Under the pieces are notes generated by a model that was not told the DNA's origin, did no database searches, and saw only the letters and a list, made by a program, of their open reading frames with translations. The translations under genes and the position numbers were made by a program. This document shows, piece after piece, positions 1 through 8,574 of a stretch of 64,000 nt of DNA (the first letter of the stretch is position 1; every line of letters starts with the position of its first letter). This stretch comes from Bradyrhizobium oligotrophicum S58 (GTDB lineage Bacteria; Pseudomonadota; Alphaproteobacteria; Rhizobiales; Xanthobacteraceae), in NCBI RefSeq assembly GCF_000344805.1, contig NC_020453.1, positions 7,730,001-7,794,000 of the forward strand, written 5' to 3'.

Positions 1-120
1 GCGCAGGAAGGCGCCGAGCGCGATCTGCAGCGGCAGCAAAGGCAACGGACGCAGTATCTGCCCAAGCAGTGGCGGCAACAGCGGCAACGACGTCGAGGAC
101 GCATCCTGGAGAGAGTTCAT
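1..120 (-). CDS. N-terminal fragment of a possible UbiT-like (SCP2-domain) protein
   Basis: The first 40 codons of a minus-strand gene are present, starting at an ATG at 120 and running off the left edge. The visible peptide is rich in Leu and Pro (LLGQILRPLPLLPLQ), a pattern I associate with the N-terminus of SCP2-fold quinone accessory proteins such as UbiT, which binds the lipid intermediates of oxygen-independent ubiquinone synthesis. The gene diverges from ubiD-ubiX, and a shared FNR/FixK-like box lies between them, which fits that role. The domain itself is outside the window, so the call rests on the N-terminus and the neighbourhood. Confidence 0.5.
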   Translation of the reverse strand, partial: MNSLQDASSTSLPLLPPLLGQILRPLPLLPLQIALGAFLR

Positions 121-155
121 GGCACAAGCTCTGACCGGATCGGCGGAGGAAGTAT

Positions 156-169
156 TTGACCCGGAACAA
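156..169. promoter_or_regulatory. FNR/FixK-type box between divergent genes
   Basis: TTGACCCGGAACAA matches the 14-nt FNR/FixK consensus TTGAT-N4-ATCAA at 8 of the 10 defined bases, and its CCGG centre resembles alphaproteobacterial FnrL sites. It lies 36 nt from the start of the leftward gene and 53 nt from the ubiD start, so a low-oxygen regulator bound here could act on both. This is a motif match only. Confidence 0.45.
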
Positions 170-222
170 AGATCACATTGATTGTTCCAGCTACGAGGCG
201 CTTTTTGAACGGAGCCCCGTAG

Positions 223-1749
223 GTGCGACGTGATGTCCCTCGCTTCCGCGAGTTATCGGATTTCCTGCGCTTTCTCCACGAGCGGGGGCAGCTGCGACGC
301 ATTCGCGACAGCGTCTCTGTCGTCCACGAGATCACCGAGATTCATCGCCGCGTCATCGCCGCCGAAGGGCCCGTGCTGCTGTTCGAACGGCCGATCAAGG
401 CGTGCGGATCGGTCTCGCCGATACCGCTCGTCACCAATCTGTTCGGCACCGTGGAGCGGGTGGCCTGGGGCATGGGCGTGCGACCGGAGCGATTGGCGGA
501 GCTCGGCGAACTGATGGCAGAGCTGCGTGCCCCGCGGCCGCCGCGCGACTTCAGGGAGGCGCTGCAGAAGCTGCCGCTGGCACGCGCAGCGCTGTCGACC
601 CGGCCGAGGCTACGATCAGCCGCGCCGGTGCATGACTATGTCACAATGGGCGATGACATCGACCTGACCACGTTGCCGGCACAGATCTGCTGGCCGGGTG
701 AGCCGGCGCCACTGTTGACGTGGCCGCTCGTCATCACCGTTCCGCCGGATGCGTCCGCCGGCGAGCAGGAAAATGTCGGCGTCTACCGCATGCAGGTAAT
801 GGGGCGCGATCGCGCCATCATGCGCTGGCTCGCGCATCGCGGCGGCGCCCGTCACCACCAGCAATGGCAGGCGCAGGGGCGCGACATGCCGATCGCGATC
901 GTGATCGGCGCCGATCCCGCCACCATCCTCAGCGCCGTGCTGCCGTTGCCCGAGACCATCTCCGAGCTGCGTTTCGCCGGCATCCTGCGCGGCGATCGTC
1001 CCGAGCTGGTCGAATGCCTCACCGTGCCCCTGTCGGTACCGGCGACCGCCGAGATCGTGATCGAGGGCGTCGTGTCGGCCACCGACACCGCGCCGGAAGG
1101 TCCCTACGGCGATCACACCGGCTACTACAACGCCATCGAGAACTTTCCGGTGCTTCAGGTCACCGCGATCACGACGCGCCGCAATCCGCTCTATCTTTCG
1201 ACGTTCACAGGACGCGCGCCGGACGAGCCGTCCCGGATCGGCGAGGCGCTGAATACATTGTTCGTGCCGTTGATCCGGCAGCAATTCCCGGAGGTCGTCG
1301 ACTGCTATCTGCCGCCGGAGGCCTGTTCCTACAGGATCGCCGTGGTCGCGATCAAGAAGCGCTATCCGGGTCAGGCGCGGCGCATCATGCTCGGCCTGTG
1401 GTCGATGCTGCCGCAGTTCAGCTACACCAAGCTCCTCATCGTGGTCGACGATGACATCGACGTTCGCGACTGGCGCGCGGTGATGTGGGCCGTGGCGACG
1501 CGCAGCGACTCCTCGCGCGACCTGGTGCCGCTTGCCAACACGCCGATCGACTACCTCGATTTCGCCTCGCCGAAATCCGGCCTCGGCGGCAAACTCGGCA
1601 TCGACGCCACCACCAAGATCGGCGCCGAGACCGAGCGCGCCTGGGGCGAGGTGCTGACGATGGACCCCGCTGTCGCGGCGCGCATCGACGCGATGTGGCC
1701 GAGCCTCGGCCTCGGCGAAGCCATAGCCGACCGAGCGGCCTCGGCATGA
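223..1749 (+). CDS. ubiD: UbiD family decarboxylase
   Basis: 508 residues, the size expected for UbiD (about 490-500), the prenylated-FMN-dependent decarboxylase that removes the carboxyl group from 3-polyprenyl-4-hydroxybenzoate in ubiquinone synthesis. Conserved features include EGPYGDHTGYY near residue 292, in the cofactor and active-site region, and the C-terminal KLGIDATTKIG block. The GTG at 223 follows a GGAG nine bases upstream and gives the family N-terminus. The stop overlaps the ubiX start by 4 nt (ATGA), so the two are translationally coupled. The FNR-like box upstream suggests oxygen-responsive expression. A UbiD relative acting on another aromatic acid is possible, but the UbiX partner and the UbiT-like neighbour favour quinone synthesis. 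Confidence 0.9.
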   Translation: MRRDVPRFRELSDFLRFLHERGQLRRIRDSVSVVHEITEIHRRVIAAEGPVLLFERPIKACGSVSPIPLVTNLFGTVERVAWGMGVRPERLAELGELMAELRAPRPPRDFREALQKLPLARAALSTRPRLRSAAPVHDYVTMGDDIDLTTLPAQICWPGEPAPLLTWPLVITVPPDASAGEQENVGVYRMQVMGRDRAIMRWLAHRGGARHHQQWQAQGRDMPIAIVIGADPATILSAVLPLPETISELRFAGILRGDRPELVECLTVPLSVPATAEIVIEGVVSATDTAPEGPYGDHTGYYNAIENFPVLQVTAITTRRNPLYLSTFTGRAPDEPSRIGEALNTLFVPLIRQQFPEVVDCYLPPEACSYRIAVVAIKKRYPGQARRIMLGLWSMLPQFSYTKLLIVVDDDIDVRDWRAVMWAVATRSDSSRDLVPLANTPIDYLDFASPKSGLGGKLGIDATTKIGAETERAWGEVLTMDPAVAARIDAMWPSLGLGEAIADRAASA

Positions 1750-2351
1750 GCGGGCGGCATCACATCATCGTCGGCATCAGCGGCGCCTCGGGCGCCGCGA
1801 TCGGTGTGCGCATCGTCGAACGGCTCGCGGAGCAGCCGCAATGCGCAGTCCATCTCGTGGTCTCGGGCGCCGCCGCCCGCACCCTGCGCGAGGAGGTCGG
1901 TCCGGACAGCCTGGCGCGGCTGCGCGATCTGGCGACGCATGCACATGATGTCGCCGACATCGGCGCCTGCATCGCCAGCGGCTCGTTTTCGACAGCCGGC
2001 ATGATCGTGGCGCCCTGCTCGATCCGCACGCTGTCGGCGATCGCCTGGGGCCAGCTCGACAATCTGCTGGTCCGCGCCGCCGACGTCCAACTCAAGGAGC
2101 GGCGTCGTCTGGTCCTGCTGGTGCGCGAGAGCCCGCTGCATCTCGGCCATCTCCGTGCGATGACGCAGGCCACCGAGATCGGCGCCATCATCGCGCCGCC
2201 AATGCCGGCGTTCTACCTGAGGCCGCAATCGCTCGATGACGTCGTCGAGCAGATCGCCTGCCGCGCCATCAACCTGCTCGGCATCCCCGGGCTCCGCGCC
2301 AACGCGCGGGAATGGGACGGCGGCACGACGGTAACCTCCGACCTCGCATGA
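1746..2351 (+). CDS. ubiX: Flavin prenyltransferase UbiX
   Basis: 201 residues. UbiX attaches a dimethylallyl group to FMN, making the prenylated flavin that UbiD needs. The N-terminal GISGASGAAIG flavin-binding loop, the FSTAGMIVAPCS segment and the KERRRLVLLVRESPL segment are all characteristic of the family. The ATG at 1746 overlaps the ubiD stop by 4 nt; an upstream extension of the frame exists but lies wholly inside ubiD and is not family-like. The pair forms a compact two-gene operon. Confidence 0.93.
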   Translation: MSGRHHIIVGISGASGAAIGVRIVERLAEQPQCAVHLVVSGAAARTLREEVGPDSLARLRDLATHAHDVADIGACIASGSFSTAGMIVAPCSIRTLSAIAWGQLDNLLVRAADVQLKERRRLVLLVRESPLHLGHLRAMTQATEIGAIIAPPMPAFYLRPQSLDDVVEQIACRAINLLGIPGLRANAREWDGGTTVTSDLA

Positions 2352-2515
2352 CATGACATGGCCAGCGGAGACGCCGACGTCTCGATCGCGGGTGGAATGG
2401 AAAATCTCTGCGCAGCTGCGCGACAGGCAGGAGCCACGTCCGGCAGCCTGCACCGTTCAAACCCGTTTTGATCTTCGCGTCTCAAACGGTGAATGTCAGT
2501 AAGCCATCGATTGAA

Positions 2516-2592
2516 TGGCGCGCCCGGAACGATTCGAACGTCCGACCCTCAGATTCGTAGTCTGATGCTCTATCCAGCTGAGCTACGGGCGC
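2516..2592 (-). tRNA. tRNA-Arg (anticodon ACG)
   Basis: Read on the minus strand the sequence folds into a full cloverleaf: acceptor GCGCCCG/CGGGCGC, D-arm GCTC/GAGC, anticodon arm TCAGA/TCTGA with loop CTACGAA, five-base variable loop GGGTC, T-arm GGACG/CGTTC with loop TTCGAAT. The discriminator is G and CCA is encoded. Anticodon ACG is expected to be edited to ICG and to read CGU, CGC and CGA. Confidence 0.97.
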
Positions 2593-2878
2593 GTTTTCGC
2601 TTTTGGCGGGCTTCGGACGTGATGGCCGAATCCCGGAAGGCCGGAGCGGCAGATGCCGGCAGGCCTCGCGAAGGGCCTCTGACTAACGGCTCAGGGGCCG
2701 CTTGGCAAGCCGGAGGGAGACATTTTGCGACCATTTTTCCGCGGGCGCCGGTCGCCCGGAACAAGCGGAGCGAGCGGTCGAACGTCCCCGTCTGCCGCGG
2801 CCAGGGTCTTTTCGACACGATCGAGATTCCGGATTTGAGCGGCGGTGGAACGACGGCAAATGCGGGTGCCGGGCAGTC

Positions 2879-4354
2879 TCAGGCGCTGGCGCGTTCGGTC
2901 CAGAACGTCTGCAGCTCGACCGGGCGGTCGGGAATGGTGATCCGGAAGGTTGCCCCGAGCGTGCCCTCGACAAGCTGGATATCGCCGTCATGGGCGCGCA
3001 CGAGTTCGGCCGCGATCGCAAGTCCCAGCCCCGAGCCGCCGGGGCGGCCGGCGCCACGGAAGGCCTCGAACAGGTGCTCCCGCACCTTGGTCGGCACGCC
3101 GGGCCCGGTGTCGGACACTTCCAGAATCGCCACCGCGCCCTCGCGGCGGCCCGTGATGCGGATCTGGCGTACGCCGGCATCGGGCGCCAGGCTGTCCAAA
3201 GCCTGCGCGGCATTGCGCACGAGATTGAGCAGCACACGGAACAGCTGATCCGGATCGGCATCGATCTTCAGGCCGCGCTCGATGGCGGCGACCCAGGTGA
3301 TGGAGACATCCGGCGACAGCCCGGCGGTTTCGCGCACCTCGACGACGACGGGTTCGACCGCGACCAGACGACGATCCGGCGCCGGCTCCTGGACCTTGCC
3401 GTAGGACAGCGTCGATTGGCAGAACGCAATGGCGCGCTCCAGCGAGCGCATCAGCTTGGGCGCGAAACGCTGCACCCGCGGGTCCGGCACGCTGGCAAGC
3501 TGGTCCGACAGCAGCTGCGACGAGGCCAGCAGGTTGCGCAGATCGTGGTTGATCTTGGAGACGGCCAGGCCAAGCGCCGCCAGGCGACTCTTCTGATGCA
3601 GCATCGAGACGAGATCGCGCTGCATGTCGGCAAGCTCGCGCTCGGCGACGCCGATTTCGTCCGAGCGATGGCTCGGCACGATGATTCGCGCCGCGCTCTC
3701 CGGGTTTTCGTGGAATCCGACCAGACTGGCGGTGAGCCGCCGCATCGGCCGCACGAACAGGAAATGAAGAGCGAGATAGACCAGGGCTGCGGTCACCACC
3801 GCCAGCAGCAGCGACACGCCGAGCAGGTTTCGCGAGAAGCGATACATCGCCCGGCGCAACGGCTTCTCGTCGGTCACGACCTCGATGAATTGCGCCCGGC
3901 CCGGCGCCGGCCCGATCACGCGCATGGTGTGATCGCCGGTCTCGGTCATCATCTTCAGCGAATTGACGATCGACGACCACGCGGTCATGTCGCGCATGTC
4001 GAAATCATGATCGATGGACGCCGGCAGATCGGCGCTGGCGAGCAGGCGGCGCTGCTGGCCCATCTTGATCGCCACGCCGCGGGCATTGATCGAGGTCAGG
4101 ATCTGGCGCGCCAGCGAATCCGGCACCATGCCGGACGGGGCAGCGTCGAGCACCAGCGCAGCGGTATTGGCCGCCGCCAAACGGTCGTTCAGCCGGTTGG
4201 TCCAGAAATTGGCGATCGCCGGCACATAGATCAGCACTTCCGCGATCATCACCAGCGGAATGGTTAACAGCAGCAGCTTGCCGGACAAGCCGAGCCGGCG
4301 CGACCTTTTCGGTCGCAGACGCTCCAGAATCGGCTTGGTATCGCTCTCTGACAC
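2879..4354 (-). CDS. Orphan membrane sensor histidine kinase
   Basis: About 491 residues. It has an N-terminal membrane segment after a basic stretch, a periplasmic region of roughly 130 residues, a second membrane segment, a HAMP-like linker, a dimerisation/phospho-acceptor helix with NHDLRN (His near residue 270) and a C-terminal HATPase with NLVRNAAQAL (N box), DTGPG and GSGLGLAI (G boxes). The H box lacks the usual HELR/HEFR wording. I prefer the GTG at 4354, preceded by AAGGG, over an ATG nine codons upstream at 4381. No response regulator is adjacent, so the partner is unknown. The signal sensed cannot be inferred. Confidence 0.85.
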   Translation of the reverse strand: MSESDTKPILERLRPKRSRRLGLSGKLLLLTIPLVMIAEVLIYVPAIANFWTNRLNDRLAAANTAALVLDAAPSGMVPDSLARQILTSINARGVAIKMGQQRRLLASADLPASIDHDFDMRDMTAWSSIVNSLKMMTETGDHTMRVIGPAPGRAQFIEVVTDEKPLRRAMYRFSRNLLGVSLLLAVVTAALVYLALHFLFVRPMRRLTASLVGFHENPESAARIIVPSHRSDEIGVAERELADMQRDLVSMLHQKSRLAALGLAVSKINHDLRNLLASSQLLSDQLASVPDPRVQRFAPKLMRSLERAIAFCQSTLSYGKVQEPAPDRRLVAVEPVVVEVRETAGLSPDVSITWVAAIERGLKIDADPDQLFRVLLNLVRNAAQALDSLAPDAGVRQIRITGRREGAVAILEVSDTGPGVPTKVREHLFEAFRGAGRPGGSGLGLAIAAELVRAHDGDIQLVEGTLGATFRITIPDRPVELQTFWTERASA

Positions 4355-4381
4355 GTATCGCCCTTGTAAGAGACACCCCAC

Positions 4382-4870
4382 CCTTACGGGTGCGCAAGAT
4401 GGGACTGCACCGGAGTCCCGTCAAATTACGGATCGCTCATGTTCCAGGTTCCAATCGTTCAGAATGGAACCGAACGCCACGTTCGCAATGCCACGTCCTC
4501 ATCGTCGTGAACCCCTTCACACGGGGACTATTCTCGCGCTTCTCGCGCCGTGCTTTCTTTTCGTTTCCCTTCTCGTCGCGAACGCTGACCCGGGTCGTGT
4601 TACCAAGGCCTTGATGAGGGGCCTTGATGAGGCTCTGCCCGCGCCACCGCTGCGACCCGGGAGATGCCTTTTTGCCGCGATTGACGAAGGCGGGACGCTC
4701 CCTTATAAGCCGCGCCAACTGTCCGCGATGACCCGGCTCGCCCGGGAGCGGCTCGATTTTCAGGGCCGGCAGCGGTCCACTTCGGGCCCGGAAGCATCAC
4801 CGGACATCAATCGACATTTCAAGCCGGCAAGTTGTCAACTGGCAAATTGCCCGTCAGCGGAGAACGACCC
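4382..4870. other. Divergent intergenic region, kinase / rpmH
   Basis: This stretch of about 490 nt separates the leftward histidine kinase from rpmH. It holds the rpmH promoter described separately and a long rpmH leader. Several short open frames cross it, but none has a ribosome binding site or recognisable similarity. Confidence 0.6.
4681..4709 (+). promoter_or_regulatory. Sigma-70-like promoter for rpmH-rnpA-yidC
   Basis: TTGACG (4681-4686), a 17-nt spacer and TATAAG (4704-4709) form a near-consensus housekeeping promoter. It lies about 160 nt before the rpmH start, implying a long 5' leader of the kind often seen on ribosomal protein transcripts. Confidence 0.6.
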
Positions 4871-5005
4871 GTGAAGCGGACTTATCAACCCAGCAAACTG
4901 GTGCGCAAGCGCCGTCACGGCTTCCGCGCCCGTCTCGCCACCACCGGCGGCCGCAAGGTCCTTGCCGCCCGTCGCGCGCGTGGCCGCAAGCGCCTGAGCG
5001 CCTGA
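4871..5005 (+). CDS. rpmH: 50S ribosomal protein L34
   Basis: 44 residues, starting [17 protein letters not shown], the near-invariant L34 N-terminus, and ending in a run of Arg and Lys. L34 is a small basic protein of the large ribosomal subunit. It starts at GTG 4871 and is followed 31 nt later by rnpA, the standard bacterial pairing in which L34 and the RNase P protein share a transcript. Confidence 0.98.
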   Translation: MKRTYQPSKLVRKRRHGFRARLATTGGRKVLAARRARGRKRLSA

Positions 5006-5036
5006 CGCCAGGGCGTCTGTCCCGGAGATTTCCATC

Positions 5037-5447
5037 ATGGATCGGCTGCGGCAGCGGGCGGACTTTCTCGCCGTTGCCGATGGCGTGCGGGCGAACAGCC
5101 CTGCCTTCGTGGTCCAGCGCCGGGAACGGCAGGACCAGGGCCCGGTCCGGATCGGCTTTACCGTCACCAAGAAGAATGGCACCGCCACGGAGCGCAATCG
5201 CATCCGTCGGCGGTTGCGCGCGCTTGTGAATCAGCTCGATCCCCTGTCGATGCGGCCGCACAGTGACTACGTACTGGTCGGTCGGCGGGATGCCTTGTCA
5301 CGTGAATTCTCGACCATGCTCGCCGATCTTCAGGCGACGCTCCGCCGCCTCGACCGGCCGCAGGCCAAGCCGCAGCCGCGAAAAACGTCTGATGCGGACA
5401 GGCGAAACGCTCCCGCACCGGCCGCGCATTCCCGCAAACCGGATTGA
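5037..5447 (+). CDS. rnpA: Ribonuclease P protein component
   Basis: 136 residues. RnpA is the basic protein subunit of RNase P, which matures the 5' ends of tRNAs together with the rnpB RNA (not in this window). The signature RNR region ERNRIRRRLR follows the FTVTKKNG strand-loop, as in the family. The C-terminal 30 residues are polar and Pro/Ala rich and probably disordered. The start at ATG 5037 follows GGAG. yidD, often found between rnpA and yidC, is absent here: yidC begins only 22 nt downstream. Confidence 0.95.
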   Translation: MDRLRQRADFLAVADGVRANSPAFVVQRRERQDQGPVRIGFTVTKKNGTATERNRIRRRLRALVNQLDPLSMRPHSDYVLVGRRDALSREFSTMLADLQATLRRLDRPQAKPQPRKTSDADRRNAPAPAAHSRKPD

Positions 5448-5469
5448 ATGACGAGACGATAAGAGAACG

Positions 5470-7338
5470 ATGACCGACAATCGCAACACCATCTTCGCCG
5501 TCATTCTGTCCGGCCTCGTGCTGATCCTCTGGCAGGTCTTCTACAATGGGCCGCAGATGGAGAAGCAGCGAGCGCAAGCCCAGATGCAGGCCGAGCTCGC
5601 CAAGAAGCAGGCGCCGGCAACCCAGCCCGACAGCACCGCGCCGTCGGCCACCCCGCAACCGAACGCGGCCGCCTCCGGCAGCCCGAGCGCGCCTGGCGGC
5701 GCCGTGACCACGGCTTCCGGCGTGATGCCGCGCGAGGCTGCAATCGCCGCCTCGCCCCGCGTCAAGATCGACACCCCGCGGCTGACCGGCAGCATCTCGC
5801 TGAAGGGCGCCCGGATCGACGATGTGGCGTTCGTGCAGTATCGCGAGACGGTCGATCCGAAGTCGCCGGCAATCGTGCTGTTCTCGCCGTCCAATACCGC
5901 CGAGCCCTATTATGCCGAGTTCGGCTGGGTCACGGCCCCCGGCGCGAAGGTGCAGGTGCCTGACCAGAACACCGCGTGGCAGCAGGACGGCACCAACGCT
6001 TTGACGCCGTCGACCCCGGTCAAGCTGACCACCACCAATGCCGACGGCCTGACCTTCCAGCGCACCATTTCGGTCGACGACCACTATCTCTTCACCATCA
6101 AGGACGAGGTCACGAACGCGGGTAGCGCGCCGGTGACGTTGTATCCTTTCGGCCTGATCTCGCGCCACGGCACGCCGCACGTGTCGGGGTACTACATCCT
6201 GCATGAAGGCTTGATCGGCTATCTCGGCGAGAAGGGCCTGCAGGAGTTCACCTACAAGAAGATGGACGACGAGAAGGCCGCGAAGTTCGACGTCACCAAT
6301 GGCTGGCTCGGAATCACCGACAAATACTGGGCGACGGCGCTGCTGCCGATGACGGACGCCCGCCTGCAGGCGAATTACTCGTCGAAGCTGGTCGACAACC
6401 AGCATCGCTATCAGACCGACTATGTCGAGAACTCGCAGACCGTTCCGGCCGGCGGCTCTGCCACCGTCTCCACCCGGCTGTTTGCCGGCGCCAAGGAAGC
6501 CGGCGTGGTCGGCATCAACTTCCCGGTCGGCGGGCTCGGCGGCTACAACCAGCAGCTCGGGCTCAACCACTTCGATCTCCTGATCGATTGGGGCTGGTTC
6601 TATTTCCTGACCAAGCCGATGTTCCTGGCACTCGACTTCTTCTACCGCTTCTTCGGCAATTTCGGCATCTCGATCCTGCTGGTGACGGTGCTGGTGAAGC
6701 TGTTGTTCTTCCCGCTCGCCAACAAGTCCTACGCCTCGATGGCGAAGATGAAGGCGATCCAGCCGCAGCTGCAATCGCTCAAGGAGCGCTATCCGGACGA
6801 CCGGATGAAGCAGCAGCAGGAGATGATGGAGATCTACAAGAAGGAGAAGATCAACCCGATCGCCGGCTGCCTTCCGGTCGCGCTGCAGATCCCGGTGTTC
6901 TTTTCGCTCTACAAGGTCCTGTTCGTCACCATCGAGATGCGGCACGCGCCGTTCTATGGCTGGATCAAGGACCTGTCGGCGCCCGACCCAACTAATTTGT
7001 TCACGCTGTTCGGCCTGATCCCGTTCGACCCGACCCAGCTGCCGCTGTTCGGTCACTACCTCGCGCTCGGCATCTGGCCGATCATCATGGGCATCACGAT
7101 GTGGTTCCAGATGAAGCTGAACCCGACGCCGCCGGATCCGACGCAGGCGATGATCTTCAACTGGATGCCGCTGATCTTCACTTTCATGCTCGCGGGCTTC
7201 CCGGCCGGCCTCGTGATCTACTGGGCCTGGAACAACACGCTGTCGGTGCTGCAGCAGGGCTTCATCATGCGCCGCAACGGCGTCAAGGTGGAGCTGTTCG
7301 ACAACATCCGCGGCACGTTCAGGAAGAAGGCGGCGTGA
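5470..7338 (+). CDS. yidC: Membrane protein insertase YidC
   Basis: 622 residues. YidC inserts and folds inner-membrane proteins, alone or with SecYEG. An N-terminal membrane anchor (about residues 5-22) is followed by an Ala/Pro/Gln-rich linker (35-90), the large periplasmic beta domain, and from about residue 371 the conserved five-helix core, including the hydrophilic-groove helix with VKLLFFPLANKSY and the cytoplasmic hairpin rich in Met and Gln. The size and domain plan are those of Gram-negative YidC. It is the third gene of the rpmH-rnpA-yidC operon. Confidence 0.97.
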   Translation: MTDNRNTIFAVILSGLVLILWQVFYNGPQMEKQRAQAQMQAELAKKQAPATQPDSTAPSATPQPNAAASGSPSAPGGAVTTASGVMPREAAIAASPRVKIDTPRLTGSISLKGARIDDVAFVQYRETVDPKSPAIVLFSPSNTAEPYYAEFGWVTAPGAKVQVPDQNTAWQQDGTNALTPSTPVKLTTTNADGLTFQRTISVDDHYLFTIKDEVTNAGSAPVTLYPFGLISRHGTPHVSGYYILHEGLIGYLGEKGLQEFTYKKMDDEKAAKFDVTNGWLGITDKYWATALLPMTDARLQANYSSKLVDNQHRYQTDYVENSQTVPAGGSATVSTRLFAGAKEAGVVGINFPVGGLGGYNQQLGLNHFDLLIDWGWFYFLTKPMFLALDFFYRFFGNFGISILLVTVLVKLLFFPLANKSYASMAKMKAIQPQLQSLKERYPDDRMKQQQEMMEIYKKEKINPIAGCLPVALQIPVFFSLYKVLFVTIEMRHAPFYGWIKDLSAPDPTNLFTLFGLIPFDPTQLPLFGHYLALGIWPIIMGITMWFQMKLNPTPPDPTQAMIFNWMPLIFTFMLAGFPAGLVIYWAWNNTLSVLQQGFIMRRNGVKVELFDNIRGTFRKKAA

Positions 7339-7380
7339 CGGGTAAGGCTGTGTGAGAGAGACGGCGGCGCAATCGGCGGC

Positions 7381-7461
7381 CGTCATTGCGAGGAGCGCAG
7401 CGACGAAGCAATCCAGAGTCCTTGCTCAGCCCTGGATTGCTTCGCTTCGCTCGCAATGACG
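7381..7461. repeat. Palindromic intergenic repeat, family A, copy 1
   Basis: The outer arms CGTCATTGCGAG and CTCGCAATGACG are perfect inverted repeats, and the inner arms GAAGCAATCCAG and CTGGATTGCTTC also pair, so the 81-bp unit can fold into one long hairpin. Related copies lie at 41641-41725 and 49277-49351. It sits between yidC and engB and is open in the engB frame. Confidence 0.9.
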
Positions 7462-7475
7462 AGGCGAGAGCATTC

Positions 7476-8132
7476 ATGACCACCCACGACACCGACGAGC
7501 GCCTGATCGAAAAGGGCCGCAAGCTGTTTGCACAGTCGTGGCGCTTCACCCACGCCTCGCCGTCGATCGAGAGCCTGCCGCCGATGGGGAGCCTCGAAGT
7601 CGCCTTTGCCGGCCGCTCCAATGTCGGCAAGTCCAGCCTGATCAACGCGTTGACCGGCCAGAACGCGCTCGCGCGCACCTCGCACACGCCCGGCCGCACC
7701 CAGGAGCTGATCTTCTTCGAAGGGCCCGAATATGCGCCGCTGCGGCTGGTCGACATGCCCGGCTATGGCTACGCCGCGGCAGCAAAGACCAAGGTCGCGT
7801 CCTGGACCGAGCTGATCCACCAGTTCCTGCTCGGGCGCACCTCTCTCGCCCGCGTCTATGTGCTGATCGACGCCCGCCACGGGCTGAAGGAAGTCGATCA
7901 GGAGATTCTCAAGACCCTCGACCGATCCGCGGTCAGCTATCAGCTGATCCTGACCAAGGCCGACCAGATCAAGCCGGCCGAGCTTGCAAGCCGCATCGCC
8001 GAGACCGAGGCCGCGCTCGCGAAACATCCGGCGGCGTTCCCGCAGGTGCTGGCGACATCGTCGCGATCCGGCACAGGCATGCCGGAGCTGCGCGCCGCGA
8101 TGGTGCGGCTGTTGGAGGAGCGCGGCGCATGA
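7476..8132 (+). CDS. engB: Ribosome biogenesis GTPase YihA/YsxC
   Basis: 218 residues. EngB is a small essential GTPase of the TRAFAC class acting in late assembly of the large ribosomal subunit. All G motifs are visible: GRSNVGKSS (P-loop, about residue 45), GRT (switch I), DMPGYGYA (G3), TKAD (G4) and TSS (G5). I start it at ATG 7476. The reading frame stays open 30 codons further upstream, but that extension is the palindromic repeat and is not family-like. The stop overlaps the next start by 4 nt (ATGA). Confidence 0.95.
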   Translation: MTTHDTDERLIEKGRKLFAQSWRFTHASPSIESLPPMGSLEVAFAGRSNVGKSSLINALTGQNALARTSHTPGRTQELIFFEGPEYAPLRLVDMPGYGYAAAAKTKVASWTELIHQFLLGRTSLARVYVLIDARHGLKEVDQEILKTLDRSAVSYQLILTKADQIKPAELASRIAETEAALAKHPAAFPQVLATSSRSGTGMPELRAAMVRLLEERGA

Positions 8133-8500
8133 TGAAGCCGTGGCGGATCCTGGTGGCGATGGCCGGATTGATGGGCGCCGCCGGCGTCGCGCTGGCGGCC
8201 AAGGCCGCCCACGATCCCGATGCATCGCGGCTCGCGACCGCCTCCACCATGCTGCTGTTCCACGCCTGTGCGCTGCTCGGCACCATCGCGCTGGCCGAGC
8301 GCGGCGTCGTGCATCGACGCATCGGCCTGATCACGGCGATCGGCTTCGTGCTCGGCGCGGCCCTGTTCGCCGGCGACCTCCTGATGCGGCAGTTCACCGG
8401 CGACCGGCTGTTTCCGTTTGCGGCGCCGATCGGCGGCAGCCTGCAGATCGCAAGCTGGCTGGCGCTCGCGGTCTGCGCGCTGTGGCCGCGGCGGGCCTGA
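8129..8500 (+). CDS. DUF423 family small membrane protein
   Basis: 123 residues with four hydrophobic segments and the short, Gly/Ala-rich pattern of the DUF423 (YgdD/COG2363) family of inner-membrane proteins of unknown function. The first segment (about residues 6-24) is followed by a conserved TASTMLLFHACALL helix. The ATG overlaps the engB stop by 4 nt, so it is probably translated from the same mRNA. argB follows 74 nt downstream. Confidence 0.8.
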   Translation: MMKPWRILVAMAGLMGAAGVALAAKAAHDPDASRLATASTMLLFHACALLGTIALAERGVVHRRIGLITAIGFVLGAALFAGDLLMRQFTGDRLFPFAAPIGGSLQIASWLALAVCALWPRRA

Positions 8501-8574
8501 TCCGGCGCTTTGCGCCGCGCCCGGCAATCGGATAGAACCGCGCGCGACAATCCGACAGCCGAGATCCCCCCGAC

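Noticed and set aside
5164..7386. 740-codon open frame antisense to rnpA and yidC
   Set aside because: It is the reverse shadow of yidC with no recognisable domain and a very Arg/Asp/Leu-rich composition.
7386..7475. N-terminal 30-codon extension of EngB
   Set aside because: It is encoded by a palindromic repeat and is not family-like; the ATG at 7476 gives the normal EngB N-terminus.
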